Source of the DNA: Phenylobacterium aquaticum
Lineage (GTDB): Bacteria; Pseudomonadota; Alphaproteobacteria; Caulobacterales; Caulobacteraceae
Length of the DNA stretch: 6,732 bases
Assembly: GCF_947378715.1 (NCBI RefSeq)
Contig: NZ_CANCLE010000190.1
Coordinates: 1-6,732, forward strand
Reading direction: 5' to 3'
Below are positions 1 to 5,558 of this stretch, piece by piece (the stretch's first letter is position 1; every line of letters begins with the position of its first letter). The translations under genes and the position numbers were made by a program. Below the pieces are notes generated by a model, which was not told the DNA's origin, ran no database searches, and worked only from the letters and a program-made list of their open reading frames with translations.

Positions 1-590
1 CCAAGACCATGAAGGCGGCGATCATCGACCCGGGCGGAGAGACGCCGCGCCTGATGGGCGCCCTGAAGGACCATGGGCTGACCCTGGAGAAGATCTGGAT
101 CACCCACGGCCACCTCGACCACGCCGGCGGCACGGCGGCGCTCAAGGCCATGACCGGCGTCCCCATCGAGGGGCCGCACCGCGACGACGCCTTCTGGATC
201 GACGAAATCGAGACCTCCGGCGCCCGCTATGGCATGCCGGACGCCAAGGTCTTCACCCCCGACCGCTGGCTCGAGGACGGAGATGTGGTGACGCTGGGCG
301 AAACCGAGTTCGAGGTCATCCACTGCCCTGGCCACACCCCCGGCCACGTGGTGTTCTTCCACCGCGAGGCCCATTTCGCCCAGGTTGGCGACGTGCTGTT
401 CCAGGGCTCGATCGGCCGCACCGATTTTCCGCGCGGCAGCTATGCCGACCTGATCGCCTCGATCACCGGCAAGCTCTGGCCGCTCGGCGACAATGTCGCC
501 TTCGTCCCCGGCCACGGCCCGATGTCGACCTTCGGGGCGGAGCGGAAGACCAATCCCTTCGTGTCCGACGAGGCGCTCAGCGACGCCTGA
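1..590 (+). CDS. gloC: YcbL/GloC-type hydroxyacylglutathione hydrolase (glyoxalase II, MBL fold), 5' partial
   Basis: Metallo-beta-lactamase-fold hydrolase resembling E. coli YcbL (GloC), a compact type of glyoxalase II that hydrolyses S-D-lactoylglutathione to D-lactate and glutathione in methylglyoxal detoxification, in the cytoplasm. Counting from the in-frame ATG at 9, the metal-binding signature THGHLDH lies at about residues 32-38. It is followed by CPGHTPGH (third-ligand His), GDVLF (bridging Asp) and PGHGP (last His). The shared stretches DPGG, TPDRWL, FPRG and NPF also match YcbL. The reading frame is open to the window edge, and YcbL-type proteins carry about 25 more residues before the DPGG motif, so the ATG at 9 is internal and the true start lies upstream. 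No large C-terminal substrate domain as in classical GloB follows. The family is firm; lactoylglutathione as substrate is inferred, since related MBL proteins act on other thioesters. It ends 60 bases before the response regulator. Confidence 0.9.
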   Translation, partial: KTMKAAIIDPGGETPRLMGALKDHGLTLEKIWITHGHLDHAGGTAALKAMTGVPIEGPHRDDAFWIDEIETSGARYGMPDAKVFTPDRWLEDGDVVTLGETEFEVIHCPGHTPGHVVFFHREAHFAQVGDVLFQGSIGRTDFPRGSYADLIASITGKLWPLGDNVAFVPGHGPMSTFGAERKTNPFVSDEALSDA

Positions 591-611
591 GGCCGACCGG
601 GGGCGCTTAGC

Positions 612-637
612 TTTCAGTCGTGAAATCTGGCTGTTAC
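612..637 (+). promoter_or_regulatory. possible promoter and small inverted repeat upstream of the response regulator
   Basis: The 60-base gap before the response regulator holds a 5-bp inverted repeat, TTTCA (612-616) and TGAAA (621-625), with a 4-base loop. TTTCAG (612-617) and GCTGTTAC (630-637), 12 bases apart, loosely resemble the Caulobacter housekeeping promoter (TTGACG-like, 10-14 spacer, GCTANAWC) with several mismatches. If it were real, the short repeat would overlap the -35 element, a position where an autoregulating response regulator could bind. This is weak: the operon could instead be read from the upstream hydrolase gene. Confidence 0.22.
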
Positions 638-639
638 GC

Positions 640-644
640 GGAGG
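640..644 (+). promoter_or_regulatory. ribosome binding site of the response regulator
   Basis: GGAGG sits 6 bases before the ATG at 651, a near-perfect Shine-Dalgarno. This decides for 651 over the in-frame ATG at 660, for which the spacing would be 15 bases. Confidence 0.8.
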
Positions 645-650
645 TATAAG

Positions 651-1388
651 ATGCCCAGGATGGACACCGCCACCGATCCGCCCGCCGCTCGCATCCTGAT
701 GGTCGATGACGACCCGGGAATCCGCGATGTGGTCTCCGACTTCCTGGGCAAGCATGGATACGCCGTCGAGACCGCTGGCGACGCCCGCGAGATGGACGCC
801 GCCATGGCGCGCGGCCCGATCGACCTGGTGGTGCTGGACGTCATGCTGCCGGGCGAGGACGGCCTGGCCATCTGCCGCCGGCTGTCGGGCAATGACGGCC
901 CGCCGATCATCATGCTCTCGGCCATGGGCGAGGACACCGACCGCATCGTCGGCCTGGAGCTCGGCGCCGACGACTATCTGCCCAAGCCCTGCAATCCCCG
1001 TGAGCTGTTGGCGCGGGTCCGCGCCGTGCTGCGCCGGGCGGAATTGCGCGGGACCGGGAGCTCTGGCGGCGCCGGCTGCGAGTTCGCCGGCTGGCGTCTC
1101 GACCTCATGCGCCGCGAACTGCGCTCCCCCGACAGCGTGGTGGTCAATCTGTCGTCCGGCGAATTCTCCCTGCTTCGCGCCTTCGTCGAACGACCGCAGC
1201 GGGTGCTGACCCGCGACCAGCTGCTGGACTTCGCCCGCGGTCCGGACTCTGACGCCTTCGATCGGGCCATCGACGTGCAGATCTCCCGCCTGCGCCGCAA
1301 ACTGGACGACGGTGCGGCCGGCCAGGACCTGATCCGCACGGTCCGCAATGAAGGCTATATGTTCAGCGCCAAGGTGCGGCGGACGTGA
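651..1388 (+). CDS. OmpR-family response regulator transcription factor
   Basis: A 245-residue cytoplasmic two-component response regulator. The receiver domain spans about residues 13-130, with an acidic pocket at D19/D20, phospho-acceptor D63 in VVLDVMLP, the switch Ser at S90 and the conserved K112 in DYLPKP. A linker rich in Gly and Ser (about 134-143) leads to an OmpR/PhoB winged-helix DNA-binding domain (about 145-240) with the typical LSSGEF, VLTRDQLLD, DVQISRLRRKL and IRTVRNEGYMF blocks. All residues needed for phosphorylation are present. One small oddity is Cys114 after the KP pair, where OmpR relatives usually have Phe (KPFNPRELL). Length is normal for the family. The stop codon overlaps the kinase start (GTGA), so the two are co-translated and almost certainly cognate partners. 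It resembles the PetR/OmpR branch common in alphaproteobacteria, but the regulated genes cannot be told from the sequence, so no symbol is given. Confidence 0.93.
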   Translation: MPRMDTATDPPAARILMVDDDPGIRDVVSDFLGKHGYAVETAGDAREMDAAMARGPIDLVVLDVMLPGEDGLAICRRLSGNDGPPIIMLSAMGEDTDRIVGLELGADDYLPKPCNPRELLARVRAVLRRAELRGTGSSGGAGCEFAGWRLDLMRRELRSPDSVVVNLSSGEFSLLRAFVERPQRVLTRDQLLDFARGPDSDAFDRAIDVQISRLRRKLDDGAAGQDLIRTVRNEGYMFSAKVRRT

Positions 1389-2734
1389 TCCGCCTCTGGC
1401 AGGGGCGCCCCACGGCCTCGCTGTTCGGACGGCTGCTGATCCTGGTGGGAGCCAGCCTGCTGGCCGCCCAGCTGATCAGCGTGGTGCTGATCTTCGTCCT
1501 GCCCCCGCCCATCCCCGACTTCTACAGGTTGGGCGAGGTGGAACAGGCCCTGCGCGGGGCGGCGCCCGTCTCCAATGATCGCCGGCCCCTGGTGATGCGG
1601 GTTTCCGCCAAGCCGCCTTCGGCGGTCGTCGAGGGGCGGATGACCGCCGTGATCCGCGCGCGCCTGGCCGATGACCTCGGCGTGCCGGTCGACGCCGTGG
1701 TGATCGGCGGCGATCACAGCCCCTTCTCAGACCGCCGCGTGTTCCGCATCCTGCGCGACCGGATGGCCCGGGAGGGCGGTTCCCGCGACGAACACTTCCT
1801 GGTCGCCCCCTTCGCCCTGGGCGTCCGCCAGCCGGACGGCCAATGGAAGATCGTGCGGCCGGAAGGGTTCGGCCTGGAACCGTGGCAGCAGCGCATGGTG
1901 CTGTGGTTCGTGCTCTCGACCCTGGCCATGGCGCCGGCCGCCTATATCTACGCCCGGCGCATCTCCCTACCCCTGAAGCAGTTCGCCGACGCCGCCGAAC
2001 GCCTGGGTCGCGACCCGCGCGGCGCGCCGCTGTCCCTGTCGCTCAAGGGCACCGCGGAGATCAATGTCGCCGCTGACGCCTTCAACGAGATGCAGGAGCG
2101 GTTGCGTCTCTATGTGGAGGACCGCACCGCCATGGTGGGCGCCATCGCCCACGACCTGCGCACGCCCCTCACCCGGCTGCGGTTCCGGATCGAGAACGCG
2201 CCGGACGATCTGCGGATCAAGATGGCCGCCGACATCGACCAGATGGAGGAGATGATCTCTGCGGCCCTGACGTTCGTGCGCGACGCCAGCCGGCCCGGCG
2301 ACCGCACCCGCCTGGAGCTGTCCTCGCTGCTGGAAAGCATCTGTGACGAAATGGCCGAAACCGGCGCTGACACCGAGGTCGAGCGCGGCGAGAAGGTGAT
2401 CCTGGAGGGCGATCCCATCGCCCTGCGCCGCCTGTTCGCCAATCTGGTCGAGAACGCCGTGAAGTTCGGCGATCGGGCCCGGGCCAGGGTCTACAAGGAC
2501 GGCGCCGTCGCCATGGTCGAGATCGAGGACGACGGCCCCGGCATCCCGCCTGAGGACGCAGAGCGGGTGTTCGAGCCCTTCTACCGCCGTGAGCCGTCGC
2601 GCAGCCGCCAGACCGGCGGCATCGGCCTGGGGCTCGCCGTGGTCCGCTCCGTGGTCCGCAGCCATGGCGGGGATGTCACCCTGGAGAACCGCCCGGGCGG
2701 CGGCATGACCGCGCGCGTCCAGCTGCCGCTCTAG
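1385..2734 (+). CDS. HAMP-domain sensor histidine kinase, EnvZ-like
   Basis: A 449-residue inner-membrane histidine kinase, partner of the preceding response regulator. The first membrane helix is at about residues 14-40. A periplasmic sensor region of about 130 residues (41-170) follows, in which I recognise no known domain. The second helix lies at about 172-190, then a HAMP linker (191-243) and the dimerisation/phospho-acceptor helix with H256 in the H-box AHDLRTPLTRLR. The catalytic ATPase domain shows the N-box N353-LVEN-AVKFG (key N357), the G1 box DDGPGIP (382-388) and the G2 box GGIGLGLAVV (411-420). All catalytic motifs are intact, so it should autophosphorylate and act on the partner, probably also as a phosphatase through the HDLRT motif. 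The start is GTG at 1385, overlapping the regulator's stop by 4 bases. There is only a weak upstream AAGG/GGCGG, so translation probably depends on coupling. The signal sensed is unknown. Confidence 0.92.
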   Translation: MIRLWQGRPTASLFGRLLILVGASLLAAQLISVVLIFVLPPPIPDFYRLGEVEQALRGAAPVSNDRRPLVMRVSAKPPSAVVEGRMTAVIRARLADDLGVPVDAVVIGGDHSPFSDRRVFRILRDRMAREGGSRDEHFLVAPFALGVRQPDGQWKIVRPEGFGLEPWQQRMVLWFVLSTLAMAPAAYIYARRISLPLKQFADAAERLGRDPRGAPLSLSLKGTAEINVAADAFNEMQERLRLYVEDRTAMVGAIAHDLRTPLTRLRFRIENAPDDLRIKMAADIDQMEEMISAALTFVRDASRPGDRTRLELSSLLESICDEMAETGADTEVERGEKVILEGDPIALRRLFANLVENAVKFGDRARARVYKDGAVAMVEIEDDGPGIPPEDAERVFEPFYRREPSRSRQTGGIGLGLAVVRSVVRSHGGDVTLENRPGGGMTARVQLPL

Positions 2735-2805
2735 GTCTGGTTGCGAGGCGTCGGAGCTTCCAGCCGCCCGTTCGCCGCGAAGAACTCCGGTCGTGACGAA
2801 TTTGC

Positions 2806-2831
2806 GCAACCCTCTCGCGTCTCAAGGGTTT
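2806..2831 (+). promoter_or_regulatory. weak EcfG-like promoter candidate for the KGG protein
   Basis: GCAAC (2806-2810), 16 bases, then GGTTT (2827-2831). The alphaproteobacterial general-stress consensus is GGAAC-N16/17-CGTT, so each element has one mismatch (GGAAC to GCAAC, CGTT to GGTT). It lies about 70 bases before the ATG at 2899. KGG-repeat proteins are often general-stress genes, which makes the placement suggestive, but two mismatches in nine fixed bases is poor support. Confidence 0.22.
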
Positions 2832-2887
2832 CCAAGACCGTAACTGACCACACGGCGTCGCTTCATCCCCCCGGGGCGGCCCACATC

Positions 2888-2892
2888 AGGAG
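2888..2892 (+). promoter_or_regulatory. ribosome binding site of the KGG protein
   Basis: AGGAG, 6 bases before the ATG at 2899. This ideally spaced site is a main reason to accept the short reading frame as a gene. Confidence 0.75.
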
Positions 2893-2898
2893 CAGCCG

Positions 2899-3114
2899 AT
2901 GGACCTCGATCCCAACGCCAAGCCGAAGTCCCGTCGCGGGTTCGCGGCTATGAATCCCGAACGACGCCGCGAGATCGCCCGCAAGGGCGGCGCGAGCGTG
3001 CCGGGCGAGAAACGCAGTTTCGCCAAGGACCGCGATCTGGCCGCCACGGCCGGGCGCAAGGGCGGAGAATCCTCCCGTGGCGGCGGCAGAACCCCGACGA
3101 CGCGCGAGAGTTGA
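2899..3114 (+). CDS. small KGG-repeat general stress protein (YciG/Con-10-like)
   Basis: A 71-residue, very basic and hydrophilic protein with two stress-induced KGG repeats. The first covers about residues 14-31 (GFAAMNPERRREIARKGG); the second is shorter and degenerate, about 41-56 (FAKDRDLAATAGRKGG). This is the pattern of Pfam KGG-motif proteins such as E. coli YciG and YmdF, B. subtilis GsiB and fungal Con-10, which accumulate under desiccation, starvation or general stress and are thought to be largely disordered; their biochemical role is not settled. There is no signal peptide or membrane segment, so it should be cytoplasmic. The tail (57-71) is rich in Gly, Ser, Arg and Thr. The AGGAG site fixes the start. 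It stands alone between the kinase and the convergent egtB-egtD gene. General-stress regulation is likely from the family, with only a degenerate promoter to show for it here. Confidence 0.85.
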   Translation: MDLDPNAKPKSRRGFAAMNPERRREIARKGGASVPGEKRSFAKDRDLAATAGRKGGESSRGGGRTPTTRES

Positions 3115-3138
3115 ACCCTCGCCATTCCAGACCTGCAG

Positions 3139-3164
3139 CGCCTCCCGGGCTGTCCCGGGGGGCG
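3139..3164. terminator. GC-rich hairpin between convergent genes, probable bidirectional transcript end
   Basis: An 11-bp stem, left arm 3139-3149 (CGCCTCCCGGG) and right arm 3154-3164 (CCCGGGGGGCG), closes a 4-base loop. Ten pairs are Watson-Crick and one is T3143/G3160, a G-U wobble in the plus-strand RNA. It fills the 51-base gap between the stop of the KGG gene (3114) and the stop of egtB-egtD (3166), starting 2 bases past the latter. Neither side is followed by a T-run, so it is not a textbook intrinsic terminator. It could stop polymerase with help or protect the 3' ends of both mRNAs. Confidence 0.5.
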
Positions 3165-3165
3165 T

Positions 3166-5400
3166 TCAGGCGTGCAACAGCACCATGGCGAAGGCCGGGT
3201 CAGGCCATTGCCAGACGGTCTCGATCCGCCATCCGGCCGGCCGCGCCAGGGCCTCGAAGCCGGCCAGGGTGAACTTGTGGCAGTTCTCCGTGTGCAGCCG
3301 CTCGCCGGCCGCAAAGCGGAAGGTCCGGCCCGCCACCCGCACCGTCTGCTCCGCCTGGCTTTCCAGATGCATCTCGATCCGCCCCTCGTCAGGGTTCCAC
3401 ACCGCCAGATGGCGGAAGGCGGCCAGGTCGAAGGTGGCGTCGAGCTCGCGGTTCATCCGCGTCAGCAGGTTCATATTGAAGGCCGCCGTGACGCCCTGGG
3501 CGTCGTCATAGGCCGCGATCAGGATCTCAGGCGCCTTGATCAGGTCGATGCCGACCAGGAAGGCCGCGCCCTCCCCCAACAGCTTGCGCGCCGAGGTCAG
3601 GAAGGCCGTCGCCTCGTCGGGCCGGAAATTGCCGATCGTCGAACCTGGGAAGAAGCCGACCACCGGCCGGTTCCGCGCCGCCGAGGGCAGGTCGAGGGCG
3701 GTGGTGAAGTCATCGACCAGCGGCGCGATCTCCAGGTCCGGATAGTCACGGCGCAGGGCCTCGACTGCGCCGGCCAGGGCGTCGGGGCTGATGTCGATGG
3801 GCGCATAGACCGAAAGCTGCGGAGCGGCGTCCAGCAGGATACGCGTCTTGGTGCTGGCGCCGCTGCCGAACTCGACCAGGGCCGCGCCGCCGGGGATGGC
3901 CCGCGCCATCTCGCCCGCCTTGGCGCGCAGCAGGGCCGTCTCCGTGCGCGTGGGGTAATATTCCGGCAGGTCGCAGATGTCCTCGAACAGCCGCGAGCCA
4001 TCGGCGTCGTAGAAATACTTGGCCGACAGCTGCTTGTGCGGGCGCGACAGCCCCGCCAGCACATCGGTCGCGAAGGCGCTCGCCGCGCGCGGAACCATCG
4101 CGACCTTGGGGTCGGCGTCGCGGGCCAGGCGCAGGCCCGAGAACATCCAGCGCTGCTCCGGATGGAAGAAGTTGCGATAGCTGGCCCGGGTGTGGCCCGG
4201 CGGCGTGGCGCAGCATCCGCCGCGCAACACCATCTGTCCGCTCATGAACTTGCCGTTGTATTCCCCGACCGCGCCCTCGGCGGGGCGGAAGCCCGGATAG
4301 GGGCCATAGGCGCTGCGGGTCCATTCCCAGAGGTCGCCGAACATCTGGCGCAGGCCTGAGCCTGCCGGGTCGGCGGGATGGGCGGTGAAGCGGCGGCGGT
4401 CGGCGAAGTGGCCGCGAACCGGCAGGGCCTGAGCCGCCAGCTCCCACTCCGCCTCGGTCGGCAGGCGCGCGCCAGCCCACGTAGCGAAGGCGTCGGCCTC
4501 GAAATAGCTGATATGGGCGACGGGACATTCGGGGGCGATGGGAACCTGCCCCTGCAGGGTCATGGCCCGCCAGCCGTCCTCGGCCTCTTCCCAATAGAGC
4601 GGGCTCGCCCAGCCCTCAGCCTGAACCCGCGCCCAGCCCTCGGACAGCCATAGGTCGGGCCGGCGATAGCCGCCGTCGTCCATGAAGGCCAGCCACTCGC
4701 CATTGGTCACCAGCCGATCGGCCAGGCTGAAGGGTTCAAGCCAGACCTTGTGGCGTGGTCCCTCATTGTCGAAGCCGAAGCCGTCGCCCGCTTGGCCGAT
4801 TTCCACCAGCCCCCCGGTGAAGCCGATCCAGTCCAGCGGCCCGGGCTCGTCCGTCACCGGGTGCGGCGCCGGACGCTGATAGGCGGGCTTCAGCGGCGAC
4901 TGGGCGAACAGGTGCAGGAGGTCCATCAGGATCAGCTCCTGATGCTGCTCCTCATGGGCCAGGCCCAGTTCCACCAACGCAGTGATCTCGTCACAGTCGC
5001 CGGCCAGCAGACGCGCCATGCCGGCGTCCACATGGGCGCGATAGGCCAGAACCTCGTCGAGGCCCGGCCGGGTCAGCAGGCCGCGCTGAGGCCGGGGTTG
5101 CCGGGCCCCCAGCGCCTCATAATAGGAATTGAACAGATAGCCGTAGCGGGGGTCGAACACTGCGTAGTCCGCCAACTGCGGACCGAGCAGGAAGGTCTCG
5201 AAGAACCAGGTGGTGTGGGCCAGGTGCCATTTGGAGGGGCTGGCGTCCGGCATCGACTGGGCCGCGAGGTCCTCCGGCGACAGGTGGGCGACCAGGGCCT
5301 CGGAGGCCAGGCGCACCTCGGCGTAGCGGGCGGCCAGGGCGCGGGCCGGAAGGCCGCGCAAGGGGGCGGGCAGCGGGCCCGCGTCGTCCAAAGGCGCCAT
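3166..5400 (-). CDS. fused ergothioneine synthase: EgtB sulfoxide synthase - EgtD histidine N-alpha-methyltransferase
   Basis: A 744-residue cytoplasmic fusion of two ergothioneine enzymes. Residues 1-175 are the DinB-like EgtB domain with iron ligands in LAHTT (H62) and HEEQH (H149, H153). Residues 188-428 are the FGE-sulfatase domain (RLPTEAEWE 312-320, GDLWEW 355-360, YRNFFHPEQRW 408-418, GLRLARD). Together they join hercynine and a thiol with O2 to give the sulfoxide. Residues about 435-744 are EgtD, which makes hercynine by SAM-dependent trimethylation of histidine: KYFYD (461-465), PEYYPTRTE (479-487), SAM loop EFGSGASTKT (510-519), GSTIGNF (586-592), DDAQGVTAAFN (632-642), HTENCHKF (703-710). 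Y93-Y94 and the FF pair in place of the mycobacterial WD suggest a cysteine-using type II EgtB. The frame is unbroken, with almost no linker. ATG 5400 is chosen for its AGGGG site 7 bases upstream; the open frame back to 5526 overlaps the promoter. ATG 5439 (13 extra residues) is a less likely start. The EgtE-type lyase is not in the window. Confidence 0.93.
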   Translation of the reverse strand: MAPLDDAGPLPAPLRGLPARALAARYAEVRLASEALVAHLSPEDLAAQSMPDASPSKWHLAHTTWFFETFLLGPQLADYAVFDPRYGYLFNSYYEALGARQPRPQRGLLTRPGLDEVLAYRAHVDAGMARLLAGDCDEITALVELGLAHEEQHQELILMDLLHLFAQSPLKPAYQRPAPHPVTDEPGPLDWIGFTGGLVEIGQAGDGFGFDNEGPRHKVWLEPFSLADRLVTNGEWLAFMDDGGYRRPDLWLSEGWARVQAEGWASPLYWEEAEDGWRAMTLQGQVPIAPECPVAHISYFEADAFATWAGARLPTEAEWELAAQALPVRGHFADRRRFTAHPADPAGSGLRQMFGDLWEWTRSAYGPYPGFRPAEGAVGEYNGKFMSGQMVLRGGCCATPPGHTRASYRNFFHPEQRWMFSGLRLARDADPKVAMVPRAASAFATDVLAGLSRPHKQLSAKYFYDADGSRLFEDICDLPEYYPTRTETALLRAKAGEMARAIPGGAALVEFGSGASTKTRILLDAAPQLSVYAPIDISPDALAGAVEALRRDYPDLEIAPLVDDFTTALDLPSAARNRPVVGFFPGSTIGNFRPDEATAFLTSARKLLGEGAAFLVGIDLIKAPEILIAAYDDAQGVTAAFNMNLLTRMNRELDATFDLAAFRHLAVWNPDEGRIEMHLESQAEQTVRVAGRTFRFAAGERLHTENCHKFTLAGFEALARPAGWRIETVWQWPDPAFAMVLLHA
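4096..4098 (-). other. possible internal start for a free EgtD
   Basis: In-frame ATG (Met435 of the fusion), right where a stand-alone EgtD would begin: Met435 to the end is 310 residues, close to the usual EgtD length. A weak AAGG lies 5 bases upstream. It may be the remnant of a former separate egtD start, or still allow some free EgtD to be made. Confidence 0.3.
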
Positions 5401-5407
5401 CGTCCAT

Positions 5408-5412
5408 CCCCT
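5408..5412 (-). promoter_or_regulatory. ribosome binding site of egtB-egtD
   Basis: On the minus strand AGGGG precedes the ATG at 5400 by 7 bases. It supports Met at 5400 over the upstream in-frame ATGs at 5439 and 5526, which lack a clear site. Confidence 0.6.
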
Positions 5413-5461
5413 GTCGAAATTGTCCCGGGATCTAGCCATGGCCCGCCCAGACGCGGCCAGG

Positions 5462-5487
5462 AAACGCCGGACCTCGGCTCCCGTTCC
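5462..5487 (-). promoter_or_regulatory. EcfG (general stress sigma factor) promoter of egtB-egtD
   Basis: On the minus strand GGAAC (5487-5483), exactly 16 bases, then CGTTT (5466-5462). This is an exact match to the consensus for the alphaproteobacterial general-stress ECF sigma factor (EcfG, called SigT in Caulobacter): GGAAC-N16/17-CGTT. A transcript would start near 5455, giving a leader of roughly 55 bases to the ATG at 5400, a normal distance, and placing the longer open frame's start upstream of the transcript. It predicts induction of ergothioneine synthesis by the PhyR-NepR-EcfG cascade. Confidence 0.72.
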
Positions 5488-5508
5488 CGAAACAATTGGG
5501 ATGTTTCG
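5488..5508. repeat. perfect 7+7 inverted repeat abutting the -35 element, candidate operator
   Basis: CGAAACA (5488-5494) and TGTTTCG (5502-5508) around a 7-base AT-richer spacer. The repeat ends exactly where the GGAAC -35 of the egtB-egtD promoter begins (5487). The size and dyad form suit a dimeric helix-turn-helix regulator. It is placed to activate egtB-egtD, or to control the divergent oppA-like gene. I do not recognise the motif as belonging to a known regulator. Confidence 0.4.
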
Positions 5509-5509
5509 A

Positions 5510-5558
5510 GCAATGCGCAAGGCCAAGGCGGCGCTTGTCTTGGTTGGCCTCGCATTGC
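5510..5558. repeat. long imperfect inverted repeat (8+7 bp, 2-base bulge)
   Basis: GCAATGCG (5510-5517) pairs with CGCATTGC (5551-5558). After a 2-base bulge (CA, 5518-5519), AGGCCAA (5520-5526) pairs with TTGGCCT (5544-5550). That gives 15 base pairs around a 17-base loop. There is no T-run on either side, so it is not an ordinary terminator. It begins one base after the 5488-5508 repeat. Confidence 0.55.

Larger units (their letters stand above)
2735..2898. other. intergenic region between the kinase and the KGG protein
   Basis: 164 bases without a coding region. It holds an 8-bp palindrome TTGCGCAA (2802-2809) and an overlapping 6-bp inverted repeat, AACCCT (2808-2813) with AGGGTT (2825-2830). 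In the same place is a GCAAC-N16-GGTTT arrangement (2806-2831), one mismatch per element away from an EcfG-type promoter. No hairpin with a T-run follows the kinase stop, so no intrinsic terminator is evident. The small downstream gene needs a promoter from somewhere in this stretch or reads through from the kinase operon. Confidence 0.5.

Noticed and set aside
9..11. ATG at 9 as the true start of the glyoxalase II gene
   Set aside because: The frame is open to the window edge, and YcbL-type proteins have about 25 further residues before the DPGG motif, so the gene begins outside the window.
1967..2809. 280-codon minus-strand open frame across the histidine kinase
   Set aside because: Low-complexity composition (Gly, Ala, His, Asp, Gln), no family resemblance, and the plus strand encodes intact HAMP, H-box, N-box and G-box motifs here.
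3172..4359. 395-codon plus-strand open frame antisense to egtB-egtD
   Set aside because: Rich in Arg, Gln and Gly with no recognisable motif. It mirrors the high-GC codon pattern of the true gene on the other strand, whose EgtB and EgtD motifs are unmistakable.
5401..5526. 42-residue N-terminal extension of the EgtB-EgtD protein from ATG 5526
   Set aside because: It would cover the EcfG-type promoter and the inverted repeat, has no ribosome site, and EgtB domains need no such extension. Met at 5400 has a spaced AGGGG.
5510..5558. Intrinsic terminator reading of the long inverted repeat
   Set aside because: No T-run follows on either strand, and it sits between divergent gene starts, where a terminator for neither gene is expected.
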